64,000 nucleotides of DNA from Galerina marginata (GCA_023014335.1 JAECYW010000004.1:3534001-3598000), one strand, 5' to 3'. Counted from the stretch's first letter, positions 34,668-48,028 are shown. Made by a program: numbers and translations. The notes: generated from the sequence alone by a model not told the origin.

Positions 34668-36129
34668 TTAGGGCAAATTCCCAAAGTGCAATCTGCAAAC
34701 CTTGCTACAGTATTTATATACAGAAAGAAAATTGAAGGACATGGGCAAATCTCGATGATCGGCAATGTTTACATTAAGTTCCATCAACGTCGGGTGACAT
34801 AGAGAGGGCAAATTATTTAACCAATGCCTCTTGATTTCTTCAAATTGCTTCTCGAGGTCCAAATCAGACAGTGACGATTCGGCGCCCAGCATTTCGTGGG
34901 GCCCTATGACCAGGTCGAGATCGAGACGGGCAAGGGAAGGAAAGGTCCCATCTTTCAATAGCTCTTCCAGATTACCAAGGCGTGGGGTGTGGGTCCGGAC
35001 TATGAGGTGCTTGACAAAAGCTGCGGGAACAGGCATATGCGGAAACGAGCAGTATGTGTCTGACATCTGAATGTTGTGTATTTCCAGGAATTCAATATTT
35101 GGGCACAGGCGAAAGTCGAGCTGCACCCGTGGCTCTATACTCGGTCGCGAGACTAAGTAATTATTGTTTTTGAATGGGCGACACATAATTTTTTTGAATA
35201 TGCTCACCAGGTCGGTGGGCCAAGTAGAGGCGCTTGAGCTTCCTCCCAGACAGAGAAATTAAGGTTTCTATCCCATGCCTTACTGTACTACCGACACCAA
35301 AAAAAGTGTAAGGGAACCTCATTTCATTCACGTTGGATAATAACAGGGTTTCTGTGTAAATGGGGTCAATATTTTCCTCGGCGAATGTGCTGTCCGTCTC
35401 GAAATATTCAAGTGCTGCGGGTCGGAGCCGGGGGCCAACGAGTGAGTGAGGCTCGAAGGAAGAACAGAAAGACATATGCAGGTCTTTTATGGATGTACCG
35501 TCGAGTAAGGTTATAGGAAGCCGGCTGACACCGATGATGTTAAGTTTTTTGAGTCGAGGAGAACGACACAGCGCTGCGAAGGCCGACTGAAATCCTGGGC
35601 TGAGGTGGCGCCAGCACATAGTGGACCTGTAGTTCGTCGGCCACTCGCAGTATGGCTTGGGGGATTTATGAACACCGTCGATGGTAAGCTCCATGGGTTC
35701 GCCGCTTCCAGAACTCTCGTCGTTTAGGATTTTAAGTATATTGGTAAGTGTTAGACGATAGTCCGTCTCCGACATCTGCTTGTTGTCTTCCGGACAATCG
35801 CGACATTTTAGAACACGTCAGATATTTGGGACGGAAATCTCACCGAACTTTATTGTAAACTTCTCGATATATTGAGCGATTCCTCCCATCGGAAAATAGC
35901 ATTCTGGGGCCATGATAGATTGAAGGGTTTTCGCGTGAGATACGATATCAAGATGTTTACCGTCGTCGATTTTCACGGAGCGAAATAACTTCTTTCGCGA
36001 ACGGAAGGAAAATGCTTTTGAAACGAGTGCGCAGGAGGTCAAGGTACGTAGAACCAGCTCTGGGGGAAGGCAGTCACTGACAGTGTCTATGATCGCATCG
36101 ATAAGCTCTTGAGGAAGAGGAGAGGCCAT
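34668..36129 (-). CDS. F-box protein with LRR-like C-terminal region
   Basis: Three exons: 36129-35844, 35786-35208 and 35134-34668, total 1332 nt (443 residues). The start at 36129 gives MASPLPQELIDAIIDTVSDC then LPPELVLRTLTSCALVSKAF, a clear F-box that would bind SKP1, followed by SFRSRKKLFRSVKI. The rest has irregular Leu-rich segments (LCRSPRLKKLNIIGVSRL, KDLHMSFCSSF, LCPNIEFLEIHNIQMSD, FPSLARLDLDLVIG) fitting a substrate-recognition region. Likely an SCF ubiquitin-ligase adaptor of unknown target. Both introns are GT-AG; the first acceptor (CGGAAG) is my choice to keep frame. Divergently transcribed from ATM1 across 386 bp. Confidence 0.75.
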
Positions 36130-36515
36130 CTTTACTCTCGTGAAGATTATGATAGTTGAAAGCTAAGAGTCGATTCTCAACATCGCAGTTGTCTGGGAGT
36201 GTCGCAATGATCATCTTATCAGATTAGATGGAATCACGTCATGTGTCCATCAAATGATTTAGCTTTTCATGGTCAATACGCGGCTTTCTTCGCGTTTCCT
36301 CCCTTTCCTTTCTACTCTTTCAGTTCTACTCCACGCGCAGGTCTGCGAGGCGGTACCATATAGCGACACAACCAGCAATTCGCTCGTGTGTTGAAGAGAG
36401 GAATCAACAACTGCATCCTCGTGTCGGACGACCTTTCGCATTCCGAAGCTCTTAAACAACTCCTACTCTAATCCAAAGGCGCTGGATATCTCAATTAATT
36501 GATAATCAGATTTTA
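36130..36515. promoter_or_regulatory. Divergent promoter region, F-box gene and ATM1
   Basis: 386 bp between two start codons on opposite strands. It contains pyrimidine-rich stretches near 36286-36330. No specific element recognised. Confidence 0.4.
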
Positions 36516-39490
36516 ATGCCAACCTCCTTGCCTGGTGTGGTTTCGCGCCGTACTGGCGGATCATTGTTTCGTGGCTTGTCATCTTTGCTCAAAACCGACC
36601 TGCAAGGGTGCAAGAGTTATGGGGGACGTATACGAGTAGGAGGCGTGGCAGGGAGGGTAGGGTACCGATGTGTCTCGTCCAGTGCTATTAAGGGCCGCGG
36701 TTTGGACAGTATCAACAGGCTAGCACGACCTCGAGGTTCGTCGCATTCCTTGCCGAATGCTCGTGTGCAGTTAATTCCTTTGGGCGGGCTTTCTCCAATT
36801 CCTCCACGAAAACACGGATTCGACGCAAGGTTACTGCATTCGCATTCGTGTGTATCTAGAGGGTCAACTCCGAAATCATTGGATAGCAGGTCATTTCAAC
36901 ACATGGCTCCACCACCGGAAGAACCTTCATCTCCAGCTAGTTCTAAAGCCAAAGCTGGTACTTTGAACTCCGTCCCACAACCTCCATCACCACCTTCGCA
37001 ATCCGCTCCGCCAACCTCAACTCCATCAACTTCTTTGCTTACGTCTTCTCAGACACCGCCTAGTCCTGCGTCCTCAGACTACCCAACCAATGCCCAACAA
37101 CGGCGAACTGACTGGAGTATCATCAAGCGTTTAATGGTGAACGTCTGGCCGAAGAACGACTGGAAAACGCGCACAACGGTGTTGGGTGGATTCGGACTTC
37201 TGGTTGCTGCTAAGGTGTGTTTCTGACTTCACATATGACGTTGAACTTACGCATTGAGCTAGGTGCTCAATGTACAAGTCCCACAAATTTTCAAAGCAGT
37301 CGTAGACGCTCTCAACGTCGACATCACGCAAGGAACAACAGCCTGGGTTATTGCTGGGTCGTTGATTCTCGGATGTAGGTTTTTCCATACACAGATGACA
37401 CCTTATCACGTAAATCTGACGCTTTTTCGCGAAATAGATGGCGCAGCCCGTATTGGCGCGACACTGTCTGGCGAGTTGCTTAATGCGGTCTTCGCCAACA
37501 TCGGCCAGCGCGCGATACGTAAAGTCGCGAGAGAGACTTTCGAACATCTCCTCCATCTTGATTTGAAATTTCATTTGAGTAGGCAAACTGGAGGGCTGAC
37601 TAGAGCAATTGATAGAGGTACCAAGTGAGTTTCTCTTTCTGTTCTCAGAAATTGTACAAAAATGCATATCACATCATGCGACGTATAGAGGTATTACGTT
37701 CCTACTACAAGCTATAATATTCCGCATCGCGCCTACTGCTTTGGAAATCACTATGGTGTGCGGTATCCTGGTGCGTTCCTCAAACCTGTTTCCTTGGCCC
37801 TGACTGAAGCTTCTTGTTTATTTTTCAGACATATAAATTCGGATGGGACTTTGCTGCTATCACTGCCCTGGCTATGGTCGCATATACATGGTTCACGGTG
37901 CGCACTACTTCGTGGAGGTATGCTCTGTTTTTATCCCTATGACCTGTGAGGTTAATGGTGACGTTATCTCATTTTCTGTGATACAGGACACGCTTCAGGC
38001 GAGAGGCAAATCAAGCAGACAATAAAGCTGCCACTGTTGCAGTAGATTCGTTGATTAATTTTGAAGCTGTCAAGGTCCGCCTTCTTGCTCTCTTGTTTTT
38101 TAGTCCACACCCCTCATAATCCCCTTCCCAGTAGCACTTTAACAACGAAAAATACGAAGTTACCCAATACGACAAGCATCTGGAGGACTACGAGAAAGCT
38201 AGCGTAAAGATCACGACATCGCTGGCATACTTGAATTCTGGGCAGAATATCATCTTCTCGAGCGCATTGACGATGGCCATGTTCTTAGCCGCGCAAGGTG
38301 TTGTCAATGGTGAGTTACCATTTTCATTGTCTTTCCAATTTTACACTGTCATTAGGCACGATGACGGTTGGCGATCTGGTCATGGTCAACCAGCTAATCT
38401 TCCAGTTATCGTTGCCCCTTAATTTCTTGGGCACGATTTATAGGGAAATGAGACAGAATTTACTGGATATGGAGGTATTGTATAACCTCGTCGAAGAGAA
38501 CACGCCTGCAAAGGTCCGTCCCCATTGTTGAGTATAAACCATTTAGAGTTAAACTCGCGGTGATATAGGATGCAACAAATGCGAAAGCGCTGCAGCTCAA
38601 TGGCGGCTCGATCAAATTCGAGAATGTCGCCTTTGCCTACCACCCGGAGCGTCCCATCTTCCGCAATCTCTCTTTCACAGTACCTGCCGGAAAGAAAGTC
38701 GCCATCGTCGGCCCATCGGGATGCGGCAAATCTACTGTCTTCCGCCTCCTCTACCGGTTCTACGACCCGTCCGCTGGGTGGATCTCCATCGACGGCCAGG
38801 ATATCCATCAGGTCCAACTCGAGTCGCTTCGGAGAGCGATTGGGGTCGTGCCCCAGGATACGCCGCTGTTCCATGCGGATATTATGCATAATGTCCGGTA
38901 TGGAAGGCTGGACGCGAGCGACGAGGATGTGATGGAGGCTGCGAGGAAGGCGAATGTGGATGAGACAATTAGGAAGTTGCCCGCCGGATATGGGACTATG
39001 GTGGGCGAGCGGGGGCTGATGATAAGCGGTGGAGAGAAGCAGAGGCTGGCTGTTGCGCGGGTGATGCTGAAGGATCCTCCCATTTTGTTCTTTGATGAGG
39101 CGGTGGGTCTTTTCCTTTCCTTTCATTTTTGCAGCAGGCTCATTTGCTGTGTTGTTTTCATGGGGTAGACGTCTGCTTTGGATGCGCACACGGAGTCGGA
39201 GCTTATGAAGAACATCAATACTGCTTTGTTGGACAAAGCCCGCACGAGCATATTTATTGCGCATCGGCTGCGCACTATTGTTGAAGCTGGTGAGTTTCTT
39301 TTTCTCCTTTTTTAGCAGAACTGAAAAATTCTTATTGCAATAATATCCGCTTGTTATAGATTTGATTATCGTTCTCAGAGAAGGCGAAGTAGTGGAACAA
39401 GGTACACACGAGCAGTTGATGAAGGCGAGAGGGCTGTATCATAGTATGTGGCTACAGCAGGCGTCGTTAGAGGATGAGCCAGAGTCCTAG
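36516..39490 (+). CDS. ATM1: Mitochondrial ABC half-transporter ATM1
   Basis: Half-size ABC transporter of the mitochondrial inner membrane that exports a sulfur/glutathione compound needed for cytosolic Fe-S protein assembly. Start at 36516. The first exon encodes an Arg-rich presequence ([20 protein letters not shown]...) and a long Ser/Pro-rich linker before [20 protein letters not shown]. The membrane domain has [33 protein letters not shown] and [20 protein letters not shown], then [20 protein letters not shown]. The nucleotide-binding domain has Walker [11 protein letters not shown]-loop [16 protein letters not shown] signature MISGGEKQR, Walker B ILFFDEATSALD and the switch His in FIAHRLRT. 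It ends LEDEPES. About ten short introns. [16 protein letters not shown] and [13 protein letters not shown] are ATM1-specific blocks, so orthology is firm. Confidence 0.93.
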
Positions 39491-40161
39491 AGTTTCTATA
39501 TCTGAGGAATAAGCTGTTTAACTTACAGACTATAGACTCATTAGAGTACTTTCGAACTTTCAAAGGGTCGCTTCATTTTCTCACGCGTGATAATTTTGAA
39601 ATCGTTGACTCGGACTTTGGCCCCTCCTCTCTACTTACCACAACTATGGTTTATCTTAAACCTACGGTCTATCTTATAATCCTCTCCTGAAGAAACGAGA
39701 TAACCCCTAAAGCTGAAGCGTCGTCAACATCAAGCTTTTCAAGTCAATTAGGAACGTGGAACTTGCGGCCCTCTCGGAATCTACTGACTCTCGCAGGGAA
39801 ACGCTTCTCCTCATTCAGCACTGTGGATCCTCGGCTCTACAGTTGTGCACCGCTCTCACATAAGTAAATGTGGCATAGGAGGGCGGACGAGCACTTCTTC
39901 CATCGCGAAGCTTTTCGGACTAGTTCTACTGCCACCAGCCTGAAATTAAAGGCTAAGCGTATTGAACGTCTACTGAGTATACAAGCTTCCTCCCCAATTC
40001 TGCCTATAAAAGCTGGAGCACCGACTGTTATTTTGGACAACTTCAGGTTCAAGTTGCCTATTCATTGAACATCCAAGAGAAGTAAATATTGTGATTTTCA
40101 GGATTCCTTTGACTTACCCTGCTTCATTGCAAATCCGCAGGACTGCTGTAAGAGATAAACT
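39491..40161. other. Intergenic
   Basis: About 0.67 kb: ATM1 3' flank and upstream region of the small secreted protein gene. No gene seen. Confidence 0.45.
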
Positions 40162-40443
40162 ATGGTCATTTTCAACGGTTTCAAGGCCCTTGCATGCTCG
40201 GTCATCTGCCTTCCATTTTTCCTTGGTCTGGTCCTCAACACCGGCGTCGGGAATGTTGGTGCGATTCCTCAGTCGACTGTCCCGCCCGAGTTCCAATGTG
40301 ATCGAAATTGTTATCCATGGTATACGCCATGCAATGACATTTCATACTCGGTGCAAGAACCATCTGGGTGCTATAGGTGTTGCCTGAAGCCGACAACGAC
40401 GTCTACCACCACGAGCTCGACTGATGGTCCGGCAACTACATGA
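40162..40443 (+). CDS. Small secreted cysteine-rich protein
   Basis: 93-residue single-exon protein. The N-terminus MVIFNGFKALACSVICLPFF plus LGLVLNTGVGNVGA is a long hydrophobic signal sequence. The mature part has six Cys in CDRNCYPWYTPCNDISY and GCYRCCLKPTTT, followed by a Thr/Ser tail (TSTTTSSTDGPATT) likely O-glycosylated. No family recognised. Size, signal and Cys content fit the small secreted proteins common in basidiomycetes. A downstream exon cannot be excluded. Confidence 0.55.
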   Translation: MVIFNGFKALACSVICLPFFLGLVLNTGVGNVGAIPQSTVPPEFQCDRNCYPWYTPCNDISYSVQEPSGCYRCCLKPTTTSTTTSSTDGPATT

Positions 40444-43400
40444 CACAACAACTATCTGGTATATCCCCTACATCTTGACCATATTCGAATGTTTGATTAT
40501 GCCTTGATCAGATATCTCTTGTCGGCCAGTTGTCTACAGATTCGAAATTACAGCTTGCCCTATTTCCAGCTTGAACAGTGATCTGCCCCATGACAGCGGG
40601 CCTTCCGGATCTCTGGTACCTTTGAACCTTTGGCATACATTTGTGGATCATCTCATTATGTACGCTCCAACTATTCCAAAATTTTGAACCTCGTTCAATC
40701 ATCAGGTTCCTTTTCACGAAACCTTTCTCGCCGATTCTCTTATTTCGTCTCTCGTCTCCCCTATTGTTTTGCCAGTTCGCAAGATGATGATCCATCGGCT
40801 GCGACATGGTTAGATGACACTGACAGATGATTTTAATAACAGCCACTTAACGGCATGCGAACAGGCGATTCCGTCAGATCATGCGACGAGGACGCAATAG
40901 ACTCCCTGTAGAAAATGCGACAAGCTGTGGGGAAAACCGGGGAAATGCTGTGCAGGCCGAAACTGAGGCTCGGAAAGCAGGTTCTGTTTGCGTCCAGCTG
41001 TTACGAATATGTTACTTTTGGCTTTAGCCACCTCCGCTCTCAAACCGCGCTAATTATCTGTCCATGTTTACCATTTCCCGTCATCTTACTCATCATTTGT
41101 GTTAATAGACGAATCCTGTTTGACATCTGTTGGTCAAGCGATCATGATCAAGAACCTTGGAATGTGCACTACACGCAGCCAGACGCCCCAACGGATGGCT
41201 GGAGCCTGATTTTCTGGGAACAGTCGTATGTCTTCCAAACTTCTTTCTACGGCAGAATTGTGGTAAGCCAGCGTGTACCGATAAATCAAGCCTCTTTCGC
41301 CTTTCTTTCAGGAATTCTTCAACCAGATCAAGGGTCTATTGTGATTCAGATCATCCACGAGTTCAACTAAATATTCTTATCTTTTGTCAGCCAGGCTTTC
41401 TAAGCAGACAAATTTGAATATATGTACAGGTCTGCCTATTCCTCGGAATTTCAATGAAGCACAAACGGATAACGTCTTTCTTTTAAAGTTTCCTTCAACA
41501 CGAGGCAGATATGAGAATACCACTCCATGTCTCAAGTGACCTAGCTTCGGCATTGATATCATCACAAGACTTCTGGCAGACGCTCTTCGCCGCCGTTGGA
41601 TTGATCTTGTCCCAATTCTGCTGCTTTTTTACCAGGTACCCATGTAAGTTTAGTGCATTGACTTTGACGCCTTGACATATGTCCGACATGAAAGATCGGA
41701 CAGTTAACTGACGCACGCCCTTCTGGAGCTGAGCACGACTAATGCACTACCAGGAACTATGTCCTCGTGAGCATGGCTTCGGATGCGCTGCTTGTTGCGA
41801 GGTGTGGCGTCGATGCAGTCCTGGTAACATGAATGATGGACGTCGATTCGGTCACTTCCATTGCAGATAGACTGGATAATTCTGCTTCCTAAGCTGGAAC
41901 GAAGTATTCTCGTGCGTGGTTTTGAATGTCTGCATTTCCAAAAATTTGGGCCTTGGGATTCGCTTTATGTCCGGTCATGGCATTGGCCGCCAGTGTTGTT
42001 AAGGCGAGATCTACGAACAGACCTCCTATAGAGCATTAGTTGAACTTAACCCCTTCGCCCTTCCCATATTCATCTATTTGCATCCAGGCGTGATACGAAG
42101 AAGTCCGCGGATGTTCGAGCAGATAATGTCTTCATTGAGTCAATCTATTATTTATATCGTTAAAGCTGAACTGAGAGTAGATTTAAAAAGGATCCTTGTG
42201 CGACGATGAAGGCTAGATCATTAGAGGACGGCGAAATGGTCGACCAAGCCTTCTAATTTTGAAGGGAGATAATTGACAGGCTAACGATGAAAACTCGCAA
42301 CATTTGAAATGTGGTGTCGAAGTCCTTCGAATCTCTACTGACTTGAAAATACGCTGGTTTCAAACTTGGACCAAGCTTGAGTGAACAGGCTAGGAGGAAA
42401 CGAGTAAAGCCGTCCATCCTTTAATAGTTTTCTTTACGATAGCATCACATAGAAGATACAATCTGACAGCGATCAATATCATTTGGAAGTACCTGGTGCC
42501 ACTTTACGGACTGGAGCGGGAATGTTCTAAGTCGAGACTCAAGACCTCGCCGAAAACCGTCCAAAGCCTTACAATGGCCACCTTTTACATATGCTATTTC
42601 AATAATGTTACATCTCACGTATTAGTATGAATAAGATACAGGGAAGACTCTGCACGGACAGAAACAGGGGTCGCGGCAGAATTCACATCCCTTTATGGTA
42701 TATTTCCTATCACGGAAGGTAGTGATGGAAGGTGTGAATGTGTGAGTGAAATGACTTCGACCATGCAGGGGAGAGAGGGTCCTGAAATTTATGTCGGAAG
42801 AGTCGACTATCTCTTCAGGGAATGCCTTGTGGATGGATGCACTTTCTTAATGGGTGAGCAATCACTCCGATTTCACGTTAGCGTACAGCATGGACACTGA
42901 GAGACATTTCTCAGTGGCCACGCCTTTGCCGAACGCTCATGAGCTTCTCGAGAAAGGGCTGAGGGCCCTGGAACCCTGACCTAGGTGAAGCATTGTGGAT
43001 TGTGGGACAGGGCACTGCAAAGTCGGACCGTGCCCAGAAGGTGGTTCTTTCGTAAGTAATAGCGTACACAATTAATTAGTGAGAGATAGGATATAGATAT
43101 TGACATAAACCTGCCTTCGAGCGCACACTTGTCGTGTCGGACCTGAGTAGGGAAGAAATCATGAGAAAATAATTAAAGTGTAGATAATTTAGCTCGGAGC
43201 TTCAGCGATTCTCGTTGAGCGACTATAGCGCACACTGCATTGAACTCTCCGAGCTTCTCGGGAAACATGGTATAGCAAGAACGGCCTACAATGGACACAT
43301 TAATTAGCTTACCAAGAAGCGGTATTCTACACTTTACCGAGGAGATATACAACTGTATGCACAACTTGAAACGGACCCATTTTACTGGCACAGAAGTAGA

Positions 43401-45466
43401 CCACGGGCTCTGCGTAGAACTCGGACCAGAGTGTGGCGCATTTTGGGATGACAGGCTGCGGAAGAAGTGAGAACTCGAGAAGAGACTTCATGATCTTCTG
43501 AGGCTGCTTCCTTGACCGAAAAAAACATGAGGTAGAAGCACGCCTTCCACGCCTGGGCTAGTTTAAGCCCGGTCATGGTGTCTCGACAACATTAGGTGTC
43601 GACGCTAAGTTGACTACACTGACAAGAAGTATTATGATGCGCCACATCTAATTATCGCTTGTTGGACGTGCAGACATGACATGTTTTGGGAGTGCTAGTA
43701 GAAATAGATTTAGTGTTCTCGTTCCTTCGGAGAGGTTCTAGCTTTTAGCAGCCAGATTTTGATATGATGCGAGAGTACTACTAGTAGTGCGATACGCCTC
43801 ACCTATGTCCGATTTATTGGGCTGGAGGAGGGCGTCCCAATGGCACCGCCTACTCCAAACGAAGCTGGTACGACCAAAGTGTTTTAATATCGATATCGCT
43901 GCGAGGCATGGTTTGAATAAGGTTCAATTTGAGCTAAGATCGGCTTGAGCATCGTGATAGATACAAATTACAAACACGCACAGCCAAGGGCCAAGGCCTG
44001 TTGGCATCGGTATTTTTGTATTGTTCCAAGAGGTTTCTCGGACGCCGTGATAAATAAATGCTTGCAGTCATAGAAACAGTGATTTATAGCCTCCAAGAGT
44101 CCCAAAATTGACAACTAGCCAAGCTTCAGGACTTTGATCAAGTCTATCCGGGTCGGCGAAGTGCTGTTCTCCCGGTACCCTCAGCGCTCAGCGCCCAGCC
44201 ATTGACTGGTGCGTACTTAAATTTTGAATTAATATTCTGGGCTTGACATTAGCTGGACAAGTCTGGCTTCCTTGGCTTAAACTTTTCTTTGGCTCGGCTT
44301 GAGACTCGAACGATCGGGTATCGATGACGCAGATCCCCAACCATCTGAGTCCAATCGGGAATATGGGCCAATGACAACAAATGATCGAGGTTTAATTTAG
44401 GAATTTATGATGCGGTGATCGTGATTTGTGTGGCGCACTGTCTGAGTCTCAGGCACTAACTACTCTACGTCGACGCATTGTGGGTCCTCCAGCCATTTTC
44501 AAGTTGTCACTCGCGTGCTGGATATATAGCGTGTGGCTTTTTGGAAAAACTGCGTTCGGACTGGCTCAGGTAAATTAAGTTTACACTCCTCCTGGGCCGG
44601 AGCTTATCTTAAGACTCAGGGTGTGAGTGATCATTGCATCACAGGGCACAGGGACCGGGCACTTTCTTGGACAACGATCGCGCGACGCCTGTGGTTCCGT
44701 GGAGTGGGAGAGGCGTTTATTATTGGAATGGATGGGACTTTAATAGAGATTGGAGGATAGGGAATTGTTGGGGTGCTGCCTTGCCGGTTCGCTGCCAGGG
44801 AGGGGTTGAGGTGGACCGTGGAGGTATTTATGGGTCTCGCTACTGTAGAGTAGAGTAGAGAAGAAAGACGCCGGGATTTTTTTCATTATGTGTGCCTTGA
44901 ATACCATGTTTTTTTTTCCCTCAGCTCTAACCCACCGTGCTAGAATTAAGCACTGTGAGGTCGAGATTAATTCAATTTTTCCAGTTGTTGTTCTGGTCTC
45001 GTCATCCTGCCTTCAACGAGGCAGTGCAATCGACAATTATTATCGTGCCTGCGCGACGGTTAATTATTCACTGGGAAAATCTGCTCCGCTTTCAGTTTCT
45101 CTACCTTCGCGGCTGAACACCAATTTACATTTAAAAAAAGTCTAATCTGGACTCTGATCGAAATTTCTGATGCCAGCCCGAGTGCGAGCGCTAATTTTGG
45201 AACTTGTGATTACGACTTGTGTGGCGCACTCCCCACAGTGCCCAGTGCCAGTGCCAGTGCATCGCCTTACTCGAGTACTGGACTGGGCAGGACTCGGCTA
45301 GGGATTCGAGCTCAAGTTTTAACTGGCTCTTTTGGCGACCTTTTGGATTCCTCATGATCATTACCACCATGTCAAGGCGACGGCGTCCTCGTCCTATCGC
45401 ATCGTGATACAGCTCTGCATTTATTTTACCTGTCGTGATTATTACTGGTGGTCCAATTTGCTGGAT

Positions 45467-45539
45467 ATTACAGCTACATGCAAAACCGTAGACAGTTTTC
45501 AAATTTTCGCACTGTGCGCTGTTGTTTGTGTAAACAACC
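45467..45539 (+). repeat. Left arm of a 73-bp inverted repeat
   Basis: Begins ATTACAGCTACATGCAAAAC and ends TAAACAACC. Its reverse complement lies at 45702-45774 with equal length and about 59 of 73 positions matching by my count. Confidence 0.75.
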
Positions 45540-45701
45540 ATGTTTAGTAGCCCGAATGAACCTGAGTGGTGCGCGAACGGTATTAATGACGTAGGAAAGC
45601 ACTAAGGACCCTTAGAGGGCTCCATGTTGGAGTGATTTGCCGGCGGGTTTTCCAGAATAAGACTTCGTCGGAAGGCGCGACGCGTGGAGCTGACCAAAAT
45701 T

Positions 45702-45774
45702 GGTTGTTTATACAAACACAGGCGCAAAGGAAGAAATTCAGAAGACTGTCTAGGGTTTTGCATGCAGCTGTAAT
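45702..45774 (-). repeat. Right arm of the 73-bp inverted repeat
   Basis: On the minus strand begins ATTACAGCTGCATGCAAAAC and ends TAAACAACC. The two arms enclose a 162-bp loop without coding potential, a MITE-like or relic-element arrangement. Confidence 0.75.
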
Positions 45775-46020
45775 ACGCGTGCCAGTGCCAGCCTGAGTGA
45801 GGTCACAGGGCCCTCGCACATGGCCCACGATTCAGACGGTTGAAGTTCAACTTGGTGGAGTGGAGTGGGAGCTTGGCTTGGAAGTTGATGCTGGTGGGGT
45901 GCGATGCGGATTCAGATGATGGAGTCGGCGGACAATAGAGTGTAGAAGAGAGGAGAACCTGAGGCTGACAGGGTCGTTTACTTATAAGTTATGATGCTGC
46001 CAGCGCTCGACATCGGGTTG

Positions 46021-46050
46021 CATGGAAAGGCGTGGAAAGGCATGGAAAGG
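46021..46050 (+). repeat. Short tandem repeat, 3 x 10 bp
   Basis: CATGGAAAGG, CGTGGAAAGG and CATGGAAAGG in direct succession. Confidence 0.8.
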
Positions 46051-48028
46051 TAAAACGCTTAAGTCAAGGCTGCCCCACTTGTCTTCTCAAGCTGAATGGA
46101 ATGTAAGAATATATAATGTAAGCGCCACTCTTATGTTTGCATTGTGATGTGGAAGTGGAATCAAAATCATGAGCTGGATCCTCCTGACCATTGACGGTCG
46201 CGATTTGAATTGCCAGTGGTTCCCTAACCATCAGACTCCAGCGCTTTTTTGTTTTGCCGATATTTCTTTTGTTTTCCTATCGCGAATACGGCGCTTCCTA
46301 CTCCTCCCAATCCCACTCCAACGGTAAAATATGGACGGCGGTTTTTTGTATTTGTTGACAGCCTTAGGCTGTGTTTTTCTCCGAGTTTTTAGGTAGGCGT
46401 TCAATCCGACTTTCACTCGGAGGCTAGGGCTAGGGCTAGCGGCGCGCACTATTAATCCTCTTGATCGCTGGCATGATATGATATGATGTTGCTATTAATA
46501 CTACTTAAGACTGAATACAGGGAAGGGGGATGGGTTAATTATATCCTTTCAATTTAGGTTCGTCGTTCTCAACCATCATGGACTCTGGATTCAGAGGGAT
46601 GCTGATGGCTGTTGAATGGAACTTATTGGATTTGGGGGCACTGAGTGATGGTTTATGTATACCGTAAGAATTTGAAGAGACGATCTGGGAATTAGGAAGG
46701 AAGCTTGATTGGGAGTTTGGAGTTGTTGGAGCGTTAGGAATAGGATCGATACTGGACGAGCACGGCTGGAGTCAGAGTGAGAGTTAGATGAACTTGGAGT
46801 GTACGACGACATGGAGATTAAAGATTTAGTTTTATGCTCGGTGGTGCGGGTGTTAATCGTACCTCGTACTCCTCGGCTCGTGTGCGCGGATCGACTGGTT
46901 TGGCCATAATGTATTGGATGTAATGCATCGCATCTGTTGGTGTTCTGATTGAGTGGGTTTCTGATGATCATGATCGTGCCAGTGGACAATGGGGACATTG
47001 AGTTGAATGTCATGTCGAGCGTTATAAATTTAAGCTCTGTGTTCTTTGTGCTAAATGGGTGTCAGTGAAGGATGCCCGGGGTTGTTATTCTTGAGCGGCG
47101 TACTCGGATTTTTTTTCGAGTGGCTGTTCGTGGGTTGTTGAGTTTAGGATTTGGAGATGTCTTTTTCTTCGGGCTCGCACATGACGGTCGGTTGATATTT
47201 AGTCAAGCTATGCTCGACCTATAGGCGAGTAGCCCGACGACCTATAAACACGCCCTCTAGATAACAGTTTTTTCCCATTCGCATGGTCCAGCATTAACTG
47301 TGGTCGTGATCATGATCGTGATCGGTGGAGGCAATGAATAACATACAAAAGCTATGGTCGCATGCCCGAATGCTCTGAATTCCAAGTTGAATCTATTCTT
47401 GACCAATTACATAGGAACTTGCCGCTCACGCGTTTAAATAGTGCGCGTCCTTGGGACCTGAACGGTCGAATTGGTGAGGAAGCCAGGAGGTTTTTTCGCA
47501 CATTGCAGTGTTGCGAGGCTATAGTTAATTGGCGTCCTGGGACGTGTTCTCATGTGAAGACGTGGGTTTATGGAGTGACGTACGGCCCAAGTCCTGGACG
47601 CCGGTTTTCCGGGGCCTCGAGGCGGGTGGAGGTGAATTCGAAGGAGGCGACGATGTTTAATTTATGGACCGTCGGCTTGAGGGTTTGAAGAGCAGAGGTT
47701 TTAATACGACGACGATGACGAAGCTCGTTGATTTCAAAAGCTACATACGAATGGAACAGGATAGGATCAAGACGGGGATGAAGTTGAGCTGACAGTTCTT
47801 GTGAATGGAATCAAGAGAGGGGCAACTCAGCGGTATTGATAGCGGAGGCATTGAGCTATGCTACAGAACGTGGGAAAGGAAGGCGGGGTATTGATCGCCT
47901 TTGCAGAGAGCGGAGATTGAGTTGTGTGTCAGCAGGCCAAAGCTGATCGCGATCGAGGGTCATGCGGTCCATTTCATATCTTCGCGTCTCAAAATTAGCT
48001 CCGTCGTTTCCTCCCGACTCTCTTTTGC

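Larger units (their letters stand above)
40444..48028. other. 7.6-kb gene-poor, repeat-bearing region
   Basis: No supported protein gene. From 41.72 to 43.17 kb and 43.58 to 44.53 kb there is no open frame above about 60 codons on either strand. A 151-codon frame at 40915-41370 (MRQAVGKTGEMLC...) has no motif. The region holds a 73-bp inverted repeat (45467-45774), a 14-bp repeat TTGTGTGGCGCACT at 44426 and 45217, a triple CATGGAAAGG-type repeat at 46021-46050 and a triple GGCTAG tract near 46422-46440. It looks like decayed, repeat-derived sequence. Confidence 0.55.

Noticed and set aside
36271..36459. Minus open frame between the F-box gene and ATM1
   Set aside because: It lies wholly in the divergent promoter region and has no motif.
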